Positions 28,211-43,784 of a stretch of 44,498 nucleotides of DNA are shown here, piece by piece; the stretch's first letter is position 1; the number at the start of each line of letters is the position of its first letter. The position numbers and the translations under genes are program-made. This DNA is from Lysobacteraceae bacterium. GTDB taxonomy: Bacteria; Pseudomonadota; Gammaproteobacteria; Xanthomonadales; Rhodanobacteraceae. The DNA is taken from assembly GCA_028866435.1 (NCBI GenBank), contig JAGWIC010000015.1:1-44498 (forward strand), in the 5' to 3' direction. The notes beneath the pieces are model-generated. The model saw nothing but the letters and a program-made list of their open reading frames with translations. It did not search any database and had not been told where the DNA came from.

Positions 28211-28371
28211 CTGGGAACAGCTATCCGGCCGTCTCGCGGGCAAGGCGCCAACTTATTGATTTTTAACAATCTTCCATGTCGCACTGCAGCTTGTTATCGA
28301 TCCCAGTATCGGGTTAGTCTTGGTAGTCCCCCGCACGTTTGGTTCGTGCAGACACCACGATGAGGATCACG

Positions 28372-29658
28372 ATGAAGCATATTCCTGGGTTCACCATGCT
28401 GGCAGGCGCGATCCTGTCGCTGGGTCTGGCCTGCAGCCCGGTGCTGGCGCGCGAGCACGCCAAACCGAAACAGGAACAGCAGTATCCAGATGCGACCCGG
28501 GTCGCACCGAAACTTGATCTCACCAGTGAAAGAGACCAGAAGAATCTGCAGGCCGGCCTGCAGTCGCTGAATGCCGGAGACTCCGCCAAGGCGCAGACCG
28601 AGCTGCAGGCCGTCCTCGACGGCAGCAGGAGCAAGTATGCCCAGGCGACGGCTCTTCGCGGCTTGGCGATGATCAAGTACAACGCTGCCGACTACAAGGG
28701 TGCCATTGGCCTGTTGCAGCAGGCGCTGGCCAACGGCGTGCTCCCGAACGACGACTATTTCACGGTCGAGTACGTCCTCGCCGCCGCGCAACAAGCCGAC
28801 GGGCAGTATCAGGCATCGCTGGACACCCTTGCCAAGTGGCGCGCCGAGGGCAAGAAGGTCACGGCCGACTCCTACGCGCTGGAAGGCAACGACCAGTATC
28901 GACTCGGCAAGTACCCCGAGGCGATCGCCGCGGTGAAGAAGGCGCAGTCGCTGACCGACAAGCCGAACCCGCAGTGGAACGAGATCCTGATGGCCGCCTA
29001 TTCGGCATCGGGCCAGACCGATCAGGTCGTGCAACTGGCGCAGCAGGACCTCGCCGCCCATCCTGGCGATCCGGTGCGGCTCAACAATGCCATTGGCGCG
29101 CTGACCCAGGCGCAGAAATATCCCGAAGCGATCAGCCTGATGGAGTCGGCGCGCAGCAAGGGCGAGCTCACCACCGAAGCGAACTACGTCCTGCTGACCA
29201 AGCTCTACTTCAATCAGGCGCAATCCGGCAATAACCCGGCGCCGGACGCCAACAAGGCGGTTGCGACGCTCAAGGAAGGAATCGACAAGGGCGTGGTCAA
29301 GCCTTCGGCCGACAACTACGTGTTGCTGGGCAAGGCGGAGTACCTGGCCGGCAACACGGACGAGGCAATGAAGGACTACAACAAGGCCTTGCCCACGGCC
29401 AAGGATGGGGAGCCCTCGCTGCAGATCGCCAACATCCTGTTGAGCGAAAGCAAGTACAGCCAGGCCCGGGCGATGATCCAGCAGGGCATCAGCAAGGGTG
29501 TCCAGCACAAGGGCATTGCGTACCTGGTGCTGGCCGAGAGCGAGCGCGGCCTGAAGCACAAGGCCGCGCAAATCGCCGCGCTGAAGGTCGCCGCACAGGA
29601 CCCGGAAACGGCCGAGCGGGCTAAGGCCAGCCTCAGGAAACTGGGTGTCAAAAACTAG
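28372..29658 (+). CDS. periplasmic tetratricopeptide-repeat protein upstream of tonB
   Basis: A 428-residue exported protein. The signal peptide MKHIPGFTMLAGAILSLGLA is followed by CSPVLA and REHA; cleavage after VLA is likely. The rest is helical TPR-like repeats, such as LQSLNAGDSAKAQTELQAVL, LALQQALANGVLP-type helices and YVLLGKAEYLAGNTDEAMKD. The start at 28372 has AGGA 5 bases upstream. It precedes tonB-exbB-exbD on the same strand. TPR proteins assist TonB systems in some marine bacteria (TtpA/TtpC), so a similar role is possible but inferred. Confidence 0.88.
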   Translation: MKHIPGFTMLAGAILSLGLACSPVLAREHAKPKQEQQYPDATRVAPKLDLTSERDQKNLQAGLQSLNAGDSAKAQTELQAVLDGSRSKYAQATALRGLAMIKYNAADYKGAIGLLQQALANGVLPNDDYFTVEYVLAAAQQADGQYQASLDTLAKWRAEGKKVTADSYALEGNDQYRLGKYPEAIAAVKKAQSLTDKPNPQWNEILMAAYSASGQTDQVVQLAQQDLAAHPGDPVRLNNAIGALTQAQKYPEAISLMESARSKGELTTEANYVLLTKLYFNQAQSGNNPAPDANKAVATLKEGIDKGVVKPSADNYVLLGKAEYLAGNTDEAMKDYNKALPTAKDGEPSLQIANILLSESKYSQARAMIQQGISKGVQHKGIAYLVLAESERGLKHKAAQIAALKVAAQDPETAERAKASLRKLGVKN

Positions 29659-29713
29659 CATTGCGGGTTCGTGACACCCTCCAGTTGGACGTCCATTTGT
29701 CTGCCTGGAGAAA

Positions 29714-29735
29714 GCTGTACAAAAGCTATACAAAA
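29714..29735 (+). repeat. 11-bp tandem repeat upstream of tonB
   Basis: GCTGTACAAAA is followed directly by GCTATACAAAA, one mismatch in 11. It lies 143 bp before tonB. The period is one helical turn, and the second copy contains TATACA, a possible -10. Confidence 0.5.
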
Positions 29736-29878
29736 GCCATGTGCTGTTGTACCGTTAACCACTCCCTGTGTCTCCCCAGTGGCAAGTTTGTCCGGCACCG
29801 CCGCCTTCATCCATGCGGTCCTGGATTGATCCCTGCGGCGTCGCAGTCTCCGATCGATCAGCTTCCAGATAGTGACAG

Positions 29879-30529
<651 letters not shown>

Positions 30530-30549
30530 TTTAATTCGACTTTAACCAG

Positions 30550-30576
30550 CTGTAATTCGGATACAGTCGATTACAG
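30550..30576. promoter_or_regulatory. inverted repeat upstream of exbB
   Basis: CTGTAAT (30550-30556) and ATTACAG (30570-30576) are perfect inverted arms with 13 bases between, in the 82-bp tonB-exbB gap. It may be an operator. No matching regulator is known to me. Confidence 0.4.
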
Positions 30577-30611
30577 TTACAGTTCACGCTTGATTTCCCT
30601 AGGGTAGCGTT

Positions 30612-31385
30612 ATGTTCCTACAGACTCCTGCAACGACCGGTGCCGCACAGGCTTTGGGTGGCAATACCAACGCTGAAGCCATGAAACAGATGGGCTTCGG
30701 AAATTTGATGCAAAACTTCGACTGGCTGGGCTGGGTCGTCTTCGTGACTCTCGTCGCGATGTCGTTCCTGTCCTGGTACTTCATCATTGCCAATGGCATT
30801 CGCAATGCCACGGTGAAGGGGCGTGCCGACAAGGTCATCGACGGGTTCTGGGCCAATGGCTCCACCCAGGAGGCCATTCGTGAGCTGGAGGCCCAGCCCA
30901 AGAGCGAGCCGTTCTCCAAGATCGCGCTGGATGCCGCCTCGGCGGTCGCCCATCACCAGCAGACGGCCAACACCGCCGGCACCACCGGCAAGCTGGCCGA
31001 GTCGCTGAGCCGCTCGGAATTCATCGACCGCGCCCTGCGTCAGGCCGTGGCCCGTGAGAGCCTGCGCCTCGAAGACGGCATGACCCTGCTCGCCACGGTC
31101 GGCTCCGCCGCGCCGTTCGTCGGTCTGCTCGGTACCGTGTGGGGCATCTACCATGCGCTCATCGGCATCGCGGCCAGCGGCAACGCCTCGATGAATGCGG
31201 TGGCCGGCCCGGTCGGTGAGGCGCTGATCATGACCGCGTTCGGTCTGTTCACGGCCATTCCGGCGCTGTTCGCCTACAACTTCTTCAGCCGCTCGAACCG
31301 TGTGGTGTACGCCCGTTTTGACGAGTTCGCGCACGACCTGCACGACTTCTTCGCCACCGGCTCGCGCGTCGAAAGCCAGAAGTGA
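30612..31385 (+). CDS. exbB: ExbB, TonB-system proton-channel subunit
   Basis: A 257-residue inner-membrane protein with three helices: WLGWVVFVTLVAMSFLSWYF, LLATVGSAAPFVGLLGTVWG and LIMTAFGLFTAIPALFAYNF. The last two form the MotA/TolQ/ExbB core. Five ExbB surround an ExbD dimer. The length is close to Xanthomonas ExbB. It lies between tonB and exbD in one probable operon; TolQ is less likely given the tonB neighbour. Confidence 0.96.
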   Translation: MFLQTPATTGAAQALGGNTNAEAMKQMGFGNLMQNFDWLGWVVFVTLVAMSFLSWYFIIANGIRNATVKGRADKVIDGFWANGSTQEAIRELEAQPKSEPFSKIALDAASAVAHHQQTANTAGTTGKLAESLSRSEFIDRALRQAVARESLRLEDGMTLLATVGSAAPFVGLLGTVWGIYHALIGIAASGNASMNAVAGPVGEALIMTAFGLFTAIPALFAYNFFSRSNRVVYARFDEFAHDLHDFFATGSRVESQK

Positions 31386-31396
31386 GGGATTGACCC

Positions 31397-31819
31397 ATGG
31401 CCGTAAGTTTGGGTGGCAATGCCGGCGGTCCGATGTCGGAAATCAACGTCACGCCGCTGGTCGACGTGATGCTGGTGCTGTTGATCATCTTCATGATCAC
31501 GGCACCGCTGATGTCGCACTCGGTCACCATCGACCTGCCTACCGCCAACCCGAAGACCAAGGATGCGGAGATGCTCACTCCGCCTCTGGACCTGGCGGTC
31601 AAGCAGGATGGCAGCATGTATCTGAACGATCATCAGGTCTCCGATGCCGAGTTGCGGGCCCAGTTCCTGGTTGAGGCGCAGAAGACGCCCCAGCCGGAGC
31701 TGCAGATTCGCGCGGACAAGGACACCCAGTTCAAGATCGTGAAGAAGGTCATCGGTGACGCCAAGGAGTCGGGCATGGTGCATGTTGCCTTCATGACCAC
31801 AGACGCACCGAAGGGGTAG
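31397..31819 (+). CDS. exbD: ExbD, first copy
   Basis: A 140-residue protein with one N-terminal helix (EINVTPLVDVMLVLLIIFMI) containing the proton-carrying Asp23, then a periplasmic domain. It sits 11 bp after exbB. The 75 bases from 31433 are 71/75 identical to the start of the second exbD. Xanthomonas has the same exbB-exbD1-exbD2 order. Confidence 0.96.
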   Translation: MAVSLGGNAGGPMSEINVTPLVDVMLVLLIIFMITAPLMSHSVTIDLPTANPKTKDAEMLTPPLDLAVKQDGSMYLNDHQVSDAELRAQFLVEAQKTPQPELQIRADKDTQFKIVKKVIGDAKESGMVHVAFMTTDAPKG

Positions 31820-31825
31820 GCGGAA

Positions 31826-32236
31826 ATGGCATTTACGACGAAAACCAGTGGGCCCATGTCCGAGATCAACGTCACGCCGCTGGTCGACGTGATGTTGGTG
31901 CTGCTGATCATCTTCATGATCACGGCACCGGTGCTGGCGCACCAGATCCAGGTGGATCTGCCGCAGCCGAATCCGAACGTGGTCAACCCGCCCAACCCGC
32001 TCGATCCGATCCATCTGAAGATCGACCAGACCGGCGCGTTCTACTGGAACGACACCCCGGTCGACGAGCCGGGGCTGAAGGCGCAGTTGGCCCTGATCGG
32101 GCAACAGGACCTGGCCAACCAGCCGGAGATCCAGATCGCCGCCGCGGACGGTGTTGCCTACCAGTACGTTGCAACCGTGCTGGCCGATGCGAAGAGCTAC
32201 AACCTGGTCAAGATCGGCTTTACCGAGAATTTCTGA
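31826..32236 (+). CDS. exbD: ExbD, second copy (ExbD2)
   Basis: A 136-residue paralogue 6 bp after the first. The helix carries Asp21 in the same MSEINVTPLVDVMLVLLIIF context, but the periplasmic part (IQVDLPQPNPNVVNPPNPL, then FYWNDTPVDEPGLKAQLALI) has diverged. In X. campestris exbD2 is dispensable for iron uptake but affects plant interaction, so the copies can have distinct partners. The role here is unknown. Confidence 0.95.
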   Translation: MAFTTKTSGPMSEINVTPLVDVMLVLLIIFMITAPVLAHQIQVDLPQPNPNVVNPPNPLDPIHLKIDQTGAFYWNDTPVDEPGLKAQLALIGQQDLANQPEIQIAAADGVAYQYVATVLADAKSYNLVKIGFTENF

Positions 32237-32276
32237 GCGGTATCGGTGAGGCCGCGTCAGCGGCAGGAAAAACACG

Positions 32277-32306
32277 AACCCCCGCCAGGCGCGGGGGTTT
32301 TTGTTT
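32277..32306 (+). terminator. bidirectional intrinsic terminator between exbD2 and pdxJ
   Basis: AACCCCCGC pairs with GCGGGGGTT across a 5-nt loop, followed by a TTTTTGTTT run. Read leftward the same stem is followed by TTCGTGTTTTT, so it can also stop pdxJ transcripts. Confidence 0.9.
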
Positions 32307-32345
32307 GAGCGGGGCGCGGTCGATCCAACCGGAGACCACCCGCGC

Positions 32346-33089
32346 CTAACGAAGAATCTGCAGGTAGTTGCGCACGGTGGTGGCCAGGCCCTGGTAGAGC
32401 GCCTCGCCGATCAGGGCATGGCCGATCGACACCTCGGCCAGTCCTGGTATGGCGGCCTTGAACGTGCCGAGGTTGGCCTGGCTCAGATCGTGGCCCGCAT
32501 TCACCGCCAGCCCGGCCTGCTGGGCACGCCGTGCCGTGTCGACGCAGGCGGCGAGCGCGGCTGCCGGCTCGCCGCGCGCGAATGCGTGCGCATAGGGCCC
32601 GGTATAGATCTCGATGCGCTGCACCCCGAGCGCTGCCGCCAGATCGAAGTCCTGCACCAGTGCGTCGACGAACAGGCTGACGCGGCAACCGAGTTCGCAC
32701 AAGGTCGCCACGATGGGACGAAGCGCCGGCGCATCGCGTCGAAGGTCGAAGCCGTGGTCGGAGGTGATCTGGCCGTCGCCATCGGGCACCAGGGTGACCT
32801 GGGTCGGGCGCACTTCGCGCGCCAGCGCGACCAGTCCGGGATAGTCGCCGCGAGCGGCGGCAAACGGGTTGCCCTCGATGTTGTACTCCACCCTTCCGCG
32901 CAACATGCCCGCCAGCGCTCGCACGTCATCCGGGCGCACGTGCCGCTGGTCGGGCCTGGGGTGCACGGTAATGCCGCCGCAGCCGGCCTCGATGCAGGTC
33001 CGTGCCGCATGGGAGATGTCCGGCTCGGAGCCCCCACGCGAATTGCGCAGCACGGCGATCTTGTTGAGGTTGACGCTAAGCAGGGTCAT
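32346..33089 (-). CDS. pdxJ: pyridoxine 5'-phosphate synthase
   Basis: A 247-residue TIM-barrel enzyme that condenses 1-deoxyxylulose 5-phosphate with 3-amino-2-oxopropyl phosphate in the DXP-dependent vitamin B6 pathway. Signatures are [68 protein letters not shown] and [12 protein letters not shown] phosphopantetheinyl transferase gene lies 84 bp upstream on the same strand. Confidence 0.96.
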   Translation of the reverse strand: MTLLSVNLNKIAVLRNSRGGSEPDISHAARTCIEAGCGGITVHPRPDQRHVRPDDVRALAGMLRGRVEYNIEGNPFAAARGDYPGLVALAREVRPTQVTLVPDGDGQITSDHGFDLRRDAPALRPIVATLCELGCRVSLFVDALVQDFDLAAALGVQRIEIYTGPYAHAFARGEPAAALAACVDTARRAQQAGLAVNAGHDLSQANLGTFKAAIPGLAEVSIGHALIGEALYQGLATTVRNYLQILR

Positions 33090-33173
33090 GGTCGCTGACG
33101 GCCTCGTCGTTGGAATGTCGCCGGCGTCGGGCAGTGCCGGCGTCGGGCAGGTCGGCCGGAAACATTGCGCCGA

Positions 33174-33818
33174 TCAGGCGCCGCTGGCAAGCGTGCCGAC
33201 CCGGATGTGCCTCGCCTCGCCCTGCCAGGCGATGGCCGCGGTTGCGTCGTCGGCGTCGGGCAGCGCATGCAGCTGCCAGTCACGCACCTCCCCACCGTCC
33301 AGGCGCAGCAGCGCGAGGCGCCGATCGACCCAGCCGACACTGAGGCGGTCGAGCCCGAACGCCAGGCCGCGCCCGAGCGCCTTGACGATCGCCTCCTTGG
33401 CCGTCCATAGCTGCAGAAACGCCGGCTCCCGCGCCGCTGCCGGCAGCCGGGAAAGCAGCGCCAGCTCGTCCGCGGCGAAGAAGCGTCGGGCGATCTGCAG
33501 CGCGCGCGGTCGCGGTCGCCGTCGCTCGACGTCGATACCGGGCGAGACCCGTCGCGCCACCGCGATCAGCGCATGCGGCCCGCTGTGCGACCAGTTGAAC
33601 TGCAGCGTGCTGCCGTGCCCAGGTGCCAGCGCGGGGCGCCCATGCGCGCCCTCGACCAGGCGGACGTCGGCCACGTCGCAGCCGAGGTAGGCGGCCAGTA
33701 CCGCGTACAGGGGCGCCCGCCCCGATGCCGCTTGATAGCCAAGGCGCCACACGTGAATCTCCTCATCGTGCAGTTGCTCTGCTAGCGTGGCAAGCGAAAG
33801 GGCATGGGTGGTGATCAT
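33174..33818 (-). CDS. Sfp-type 4'-phosphopantetheinyl transferase
   Basis: A 214-residue enzyme that moves the phosphopantetheine arm from CoA to a carrier-protein serine. Two motifs are clear: PGIDVERRRP (Mg-binding Asp and Glu) and FLQLWTAKEAIVKALGRGL (WxxKEAxxK). The N-terminal half holds FNWSHSGPHALIAV. The start at MITTHALSL was chosen within a far longer open frame on the minus strand. It is upstream of pdxJ; E. coli pairs pdxJ with a different transferase, acpS. The target may be fatty-acid ACP or a biosynthetic synthase; none is in the window. Confidence 0.9.
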   Translation of the reverse strand: MITTHALSLATLAEQLHDEEIHVWRLGYQAASGRAPLYAVLAAYLGCDVADVRLVEGAHGRPALAPGHGSTLQFNWSHSGPHALIAVARRVSPGIDVERRRPRPRALQIARRFFAADELALLSRLPAAAREPAFLQLWTAKEAIVKALGRGLAFGLDRLSVGWVDRRLALLRLDGGEVRDWQLHALPDADDATAAIAWQGEARHIRVGTLASGA

Positions 33819-33935
33819 GGCGGCATGGTGCCGCCGGCGGTCGGGTTCCACAAGCCGTGACGGCACGGGTTCGAAGTGCGGTCCGGGCTTGATGGATGGT
33901 TCAGATCGGCGGGCGGTCTCCGCCACAGTGGGGGA

Positions 33936-36900
33936 ATGGGCTTGATCACGGGTTGGCTGCTGCTGCTGCTGGCATTGCTGTACGTCGGGCTGCTCTTCCT
34001 CGTCGCCTACGCGGGCGACCGACGGCCGCTCTACCCGCGGCAACCGCGCCTGCGTCCGCTCGTCTACAGCCTGGCGCTGGCCGTGTACTGCTCGTCGTGG
34101 ACCTTCTACGGCGCGGTGGGCACGGCCGCGCGCACCGGCCTTGCCTATCTGCCGATCTACCTGGGACCCATCCTGCTGTTCGTCTTCGGTTTCGGCCTGC
34201 TCAAGCGCCTGCTGCAGATGGTCCGCCAGCGCAACATCACCTCGATCGCCGACTTCGTCGCCGCACGGTTCGGCAAGTCGCACGGCCTGGCCGCGCTGAT
34301 CGCCGTGGTCGCGGTGATCGCGGTGGTGCCGTATATCGCGTTGCAGTTCAAGGCAGTGGCGATGTCGTTCCGCGTCCTGGACGGCCCCAGCCTGGGCACC
34401 ACCGGCGGCGTCGACACCGCCCTGTGGTGTGCCCTGCTGCTGGCGGCCTTCGCGATCCTGTTCGGCACGCGCAGCATCGATGCCACCGAACACCATCACG
34501 GCCTGATGCTGGCCATCGCGCTGGAGTCGCTGATCAAGCTGGTGGCCTTCATGGCCCTGGCCGGCTACGCCCTGTGGCGGGGGCCGGGCTTGTCGACCAC
34601 CCTCAGCCTGCCGCTGCAGCAGCTGCACGAGGGACTGCCGTCGGGCTTCTTTGCCCAGACCATGCTCGCCTTCCTGGCGATATTCTGCCTGCCGCGCCAG
34701 TTCCAGATCGGCATGGTCGAATGCGAGGATGCCGGCGACCTCAGGTGGGCGCGCTGGATGGTGCCGCTGTACCTGGCGATCGTCAGCCTGGCGGTGCTGC
34801 CGATCGTCGCCGCCGGCAGGCACCTGCCGCAGGTGCGCGACGGCCTCGCCGACACCTGGGTACTGACGCTGCCCATGGCCTACGGCGATCGAGGCGTGGC
34901 GCTGCTGGCCTTCATCGGTGGCTTCTCGGCCGCCATCGGCATGGTGATCGTCGCCTCGGTCGCGCTCTCCACCATGATAAGCAACGATCTGGTGATGCCG
35001 GCGTTGCTGCGCATCAAGCCCCTGCGCCTTGCCCACCGCCCGGATCTGTCCCAATGGGTGCTGCGCGTGCGGCGGGTCGCGATCGTGGCCCTGGCGCTGA
35101 TGGCCTATGCCTATTACCGGGTGGCCGCCGATGCGGAGAACCTCGCCGACACCGGCCTGCTTGCTTTTGTCGCCGTGGCCCAGTTCGCGCCGGCGCTGAT
35201 CGCGGCGCTGTACTGGCGTGGCGCAAGCCGTCGCGGGGTGGTCGCCGGCCTGCTCGGTGGATCGGTGGTGTGGGTGTATACCTTGCTGTTGCCGGTGGTG
35301 CTGCGTTCCGAATCCTGGTTGCGCGACGGTCCGTTCGGCTGGGGCTGGTTGCGGCCGCAGGCGCTGTTCCACCTTACCGGCTGGGACCCGGTGATGCACG
35401 CCACGTTCTGGTCGCTGCTGACCAACGTGGCCTGCCTGATCTTCATTTCGCTGCGCTACCGCCCGAATCTCGAGGAGCGCCTGCATGCGGCCATGTTCAT
35501 GGACACCGACCGCACCGAGCGCGGTGGTGCCGGCGACTGGCGCGGCCGCGTGATGGTGGCCGACCTGCGGACCATCGCCGAACGCATCGTCGGCGAACGC
35601 GGCAGCGCGCGCGCCTTCGACGAGTACACCCTGCGTTCGGGTCGCACGCTGGCGCCGGGCGAGGTCGCCGACCGGCCGTTGATCCAGTACACCGAACGGC
35701 TGCTGGCGTCGGCGGTGGGTGCCGCCAATGCGCGGCGCATCCTGATCGGCGTGCTGTCCGGCAGCGGCCTGGATGTCGCCGAGTCCGTGGCGTTGATGGA
35801 CGAAGCCTCGCAGGAGCTGCGCTTCAACCGCGAGCTGCTGGCGACCACCCTGGAAAACGTTTCGCAGGGAATCAGCGTGGTCGACGTGCAGATGCGCCTG
35901 GTGGCCTGGAACAGCCGCTATCTGGAATTGTTCGACTACCCGCATGGCATGGTCTACGTGGGGGTGCCGGTGGCCGAGCTGATCCGCCGCAACGCCGAAC
36001 TGGGCGAGTGCGGCCCGGGCGAAGTGGACGAACACGTGGCCAAGCGCATCGACTACATGCGTGCCGGTTCCTCGCACCTGTTCCAGCGCATCAGGCCGGA
36101 CGGCAGCGTGATCGAAATGCGCGGCCGCGCGCTGCCCGGCGGCGGCTATGTCACCACGTACACCGACGTCACCGCGTACAAGAACGCGGAGCGCGCGCTG
36201 ATCGAAGTCAACGAAACCCTCGAGCAGCGGGTCGAGCAACGCACCGCCGAGTTGTCCGAGGCCCTGGTCGCCACCGCGCACGCACGCCGCGCCGCGGAGA
36301 GCGCCAATGTATCCAAGACCCGCTTTCTCGCCGCCGCCAGCCACGACCTGCTGCAACCCTTGAACGCGGCGCGGCTGTTCACCTCGGCGCTGCGCCATCA
36401 TCCCGGCCTGGACGCCGAGGCCAGCGGCCTGGCCGAGCGCATCGATGCGTCGTTCCGTGCCGCGGAAGACCTGCTCGACGCCCTGCTCGACACCTCGCGC
36501 CTGGACACCGGCAGCTATCGCCCCGAGATCGGCGGCTTTGCCCTGGCCGAACTGTTCGATTCGCTGCAGGCCCAGTTTGCCGTGGTCGCCGAAAAGCGCG
36601 GCCTGCACCTGCGGGTGGTACCGACCGCCCTGGCGGTGCGCAGCGACCCGCAGCTGCTGCGCCGGATCCTGCAGAATTTCCTTTCCAATGCCCTGCGCTA
36701 CACCAGCAGGGGTGGCGTCCTGCTCGGCGCGCGGCGCATGGGCAGCGAGGTGCGCATCGAAGTGTGGGATTCCGGCCCCGGCATTGCCGCCGACCAGCGG
36801 GCCAGGATCTTCGACGAATTCCAGCGACTGGCGCAGCCCTCGCCGTGGGGGGAAAAGGGCCTGGGCCTGGGGCTGTCGATCTGCGACCGGCTGGCCGGCA

Positions 36901-37415
36901 TCCTCGGCCACCGGCTGGACCTGCACTCGCACGTCGATCACGGCAGCTGCTTCGCGGTGGTGGTTCCGCGTAATGCATCGGTGCCGCCGCGTCGGCAGCG
37001 GGTGGAGCGTACCGGCCCGGACAAGCAGTTGCCGCTGACCGTGCTGTGCATGGACAACGACGCGACGATCCTGGAAGGCATGCGCGCCCTGCTCAGCCGC
37101 TGGGGTGTCGACTGCCGGCTGGCGCTGGATGTGGAACAGGCGCGCTGCGAACTGATGCGCGGCGCGATCGACCTGATCCTGGCCGACTTCCACCTGGCCG
37201 ACGATGTCGACGGCATCGAGGCGCTGCAGCAACTGCAGCTGACCTGCGCGCCGTTGCCGCCGGTGGCGATGATTACCGCCGACGGCAGCACCGAGCTGAA
37301 GCAGCGCGCGCGCGCGCTGGGTTACCCGTTGCTGCACAAGCCGGTGAGGCCGGCGGCCCTGCGTGCGCTGCTGGCGGCCCCGTTGCGTCCGCGGGGCACC
37401 CCGCGCACCGAATGA
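33936..37415 (+). CDS. SLC5-type hybrid sensor histidine kinase (CrbS-like)
   Basis: A 1159-residue membrane kinase. The first roughly 500 residues form a sodium:solute-symporter (SLC5) domain with about 12 helices ([40 protein letters not shown]). A linker resembling the STAC domain follows, then a PAS domain ([20 protein letters not shown]), a coiled coil, HisKA with His803 ([16 protein letters not shown]), an HATPase ([29 protein letters not shown]), and a receiver with Asp1084 ([14 protein letters not shown]). This architecture with receiver is that of CrbS/MxtR, which respond to acetate metabolism. The partner is probably the regulator at 43785-44456. The frame is open 20 codons upstream. 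Confidence 0.93.
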   Translation: MGLITGWLLLLLALLYVGLLFLVAYAGDRRPLYPRQPRLRPLVYSLALAVYCSSWTFYGAVGTAARTGLAYLPIYLGPILLFVFGFGLLKRLLQMVRQRNITSIADFVAARFGKSHGLAALIAVVAVIAVVPYIALQFKAVAMSFRVLDGPSLGTTGGVDTALWCALLLAAFAILFGTRSIDATEHHHGLMLAIALESLIKLVAFMALAGYALWRGPGLSTTLSLPLQQLHEGLPSGFFAQTMLAFLAIFCLPRQFQIGMVECEDAGDLRWARWMVPLYLAIVSLAVLPIVAAGRHLPQVRDGLADTWVLTLPMAYGDRGVALLAFIGGFSAAIGMVIVASVALSTMISNDLVMPALLRIKPLRLAHRPDLSQWVLRVRRVAIVALALMAYAYYRVAADAENLADTGLLAFVAVAQFAPALIAALYWRGASRRGVVAGLLGGSVVWVYTLLLPVVLRSESWLRDGPFGWGWLRPQALFHLTGWDPVMHATFWSLLTNVACLIFISLRYRPNLEERLHAAMFMDTDRTERGGAGDWRGRVMVADLRTIAERIVGERGSARAFDEYTLRSGRTLAPGEVADRPLIQYTERLLASAVGAANARRILIGVLSGSGLDVAESVALMDEASQELRFNRELLATTLENVSQGISVVDVQMRLVAWNSRYLELFDYPHGMVYVGVPVAELIRRNAELGECGPGEVDEHVAKRIDYMRAGSSHLFQRIRPDGSVIEMRGRALPGGGYVTTYTDVTAYKNAERALIEVNETLEQRVEQRTAELSEALVATAHARRAAESANVSKTRFLAAASHDLLQPLNAARLFTSALRHHPGLDAEASGLAERIDASFRAAEDLLDALLDTSRLDTGSYRPEIGGFALAELFDSLQAQFAVVAEKRGLHLRVVPTALAVRSDPQLLRRILQNFLSNALRYTSRGGVLLGARRMGSEVRIEVWDSGPGIAADQRARIFDEFQRLAQPSPWGEKGLGLGLSICDRLAGILGHRLDLHSHVDHGSCFAVVVPRNASVPPRRQRVERTGPDKQLPLTVLCMDNDATILEGMRALLSRWGVDCRLALDVEQARCELMRGAIDLILADFHLADDVDGIEALQQLQLTCAPLPPVAMITADGSTELKQRARALGYPLLHKPVRPAALRALLAAPLRPRGTPRTE

Positions 37416-37431
37416 GCGGACCGCGCCGGTT

Positions 37432-38895
37432 TCAGCGTGGCAGGACGGAACGGCCCATCAGGAACCTGTCTACCTCGCGCGCGCATTGGCGCCCTTCGCG
37501 GATGGCCCACACCACCAGCGACTGCCCGCGGCGCATGTCGCCGGCGGCAAAGACCTTGTCGACATTGGTTCGGTAGCAAGCCTCGCCATCCGTCGTTGCC
37601 CGCGCATTGCCGCGGGCATCCTTTTCGACGCCGAAGGCATCCAGAACGGCCTGCACCGGCGAGACGAAACCCATGGCCAGCAGCACCAGACCGGCCGGAA
37701 TGTCGAACTCGCTGCCGGCCAGCTCGGCCATCTTGCCGTCCTTCCACTCCAGCCGCACCGCGGTAAGGCTCTTGAGGTTGCCCTTGCCGTCGTCGTTGAA
37801 GCGCTTGGTCGCCACCGCCCAGTCGCGCTGGCAACCCTCCTCGTGCGAGCTGGAGGTGCGCAGGCGAATCGGCCAGTACGGCCACACCAGCGGCTTGTTT
37901 TCCTGTGCCGGCGGCTGCGGCAGCAATTCGAACTGGGTCACCGAGGCCGCGCCCTGGCGGTTCGAGGTGCCCACGCAATCGGAGCCGGTATCGCCGCCGC
38001 CGATGACCACGACATGCCTGGCCGTGGCCAGTATCTGTTGCTTGATCTTGTCGCCGGCCACCACCTTGTTCTGCTGCGGCAGGAAATCCATGGCGAAATG
38101 GACGCCTTTCAGCTCGCGACCCGGCACCGGCAGGTCGCGCGGTGTCTCCGCCCCGCCGGCCAGCACCACCGCGTCGAAATCCCGCTGCAACTGTTCCGGC
38201 GCGATCGCCACGACCTCGCCATGGGCCGCCGCCTCGGCAGCCGCTCCCACGAACACGCTGCAGCGGAACTGCACGCCCTCGCCGCGCAGTTGTTCCACCC
38301 GGCGGTCGATGTGGTTCTTCTGCAGCTTGAAGTCCGGGATGCCGTAGCGCAGCAGGCCGCCGATCCGGTCGTTCTTCTCGAACACGGTCACCGCGTGTCC
38401 CGCGCGGGCCAGCTGCTGTGCGGCGGCGAGGCCGGCCGGGCCGGAGCCGACCACGGCCACCTTCCTGCCGGTCTGCCGGGCCGCGGGCTGGGCCGTCACC
38501 CAGCCTTCCTCCCAGCCCTTGTCGATGATCTTGTGCTCGATCGACTTGATGCCCACCGCATCGTTGTTGATGTTCAGCGTGCAGGCGGCCTCGCACGGTG
38601 CCGGGCACACCCGCCCGGTGAATTCCGGGAAGTTGTTGGTCGAGTGCAGGACATCCAGCGCCCGCTTCCAGTCCTGCCGGTACACCAGCTCGTTGAAGTC
38701 GGGAATGATGTTGTTGACCGGGCAGCCGTTGTGGCAGAACGGGATGCCGCAATCCATGCAGCGCGCCGCCTGGAGCGCGGCGTCGCCGTCGCTGAGGTGC
38801 CTGGAAAATTCGCGCCAGTGCTTCTTGCGTTGCGCCGGTGCCTCGCTGGCCTCGTGCAGCCGCGGGTATTCGAGAAAGCCGGTGATCTTGCCCAT
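37432..38895 (-). CDS. gltD: glutamate synthase small subunit
   Basis: A 487-residue flavoprotein that passes electrons from NADPH to GltB. N-terminal cysteines for [4Fe-4S] clusters lie in [20 protein letters not shown] and [17 protein letters not shown]-binding [14 protein letters not shown] and NADPH-binding [14 protein letters not shown] follow. It begins 23 bp after the gltB stop, one operon. It is convergent with the kinase gene, 16 bp away, with no terminator visible. Confidence 0.97.
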   Translation of the reverse strand: MGKITGFLEYPRLHEASEAPAQRKKHWREFSRHLSDGDAALQAARCMDCGIPFCHNGCPVNNIIPDFNELVYRQDWKRALDVLHSTNNFPEFTGRVCPAPCEAACTLNINNDAVGIKSIEHKIIDKGWEEGWVTAQPAARQTGRKVAVVGSGPAGLAAAQQLARAGHAVTVFEKNDRIGGLLRYGIPDFKLQKNHIDRRVEQLRGEGVQFRCSVFVGAAAEAAAHGEVVAIAPEQLQRDFDAVVLAGGAETPRDLPVPGRELKGVHFAMDFLPQQNKVVAGDKIKQQILATARHVVVIGGGDTGSDCVGTSNRQGAASVTQFELLPQPPAQENKPLVWPYWPIRLRTSSSHEEGCQRDWAVATKRFNDDGKGNLKSLTAVRLEWKDGKMAELAGSEFDIPAGLVLLAMGFVSPVQAVLDAFGVEKDARGNARATTDGEACYRTNVDKVFAAGDMRRGQSLVVWAIREGRQCAREVDRFLMGRSVLPR

Positions 38896-38918
38896 GTGTG
38901 GTGTATTCCCCTAATAGC

Positions 38919-43622
<4,704 letters not shown>

Positions 43623-43655
43623 TCTCTCCACTCCAAGGAGTATGGGGGAGGATTG

Positions 43656-43683
43656 ACTATAGTGCGACGCAACAAAAAGGCAA
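43656..43683 (-). promoter_or_regulatory. gltB: predicted promoter of gltBD
   Basis: On the minus strand TTGCCT (43678-43683) is followed after 16 bases by TATAGT (43656-43661). The start would be near 43649, a leader of about 27 nt with GGAGTGGAGAG before the ATG. Confidence 0.6.
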
Positions 43684-43784
43684 GCGAGTCCGGAACGGCG
43701 GCGCAAATGGCCGTTTATAAGTCTGGACGGCCGATCCGGGGCGGGCGCAGGCGCCAGGCCGCCGGCAGCTGCCTTCCGCCCCGC

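Noticed and set aside
33174-37337. Very long minus-strand open frame (about 1390 codons) opposite the sensor kinase
   Set aside because: Beyond the phosphopantetheinyl transferase it is the complement of the kinase gene, rich in H, Q, R and A, with no domain; an artefact of high GC.
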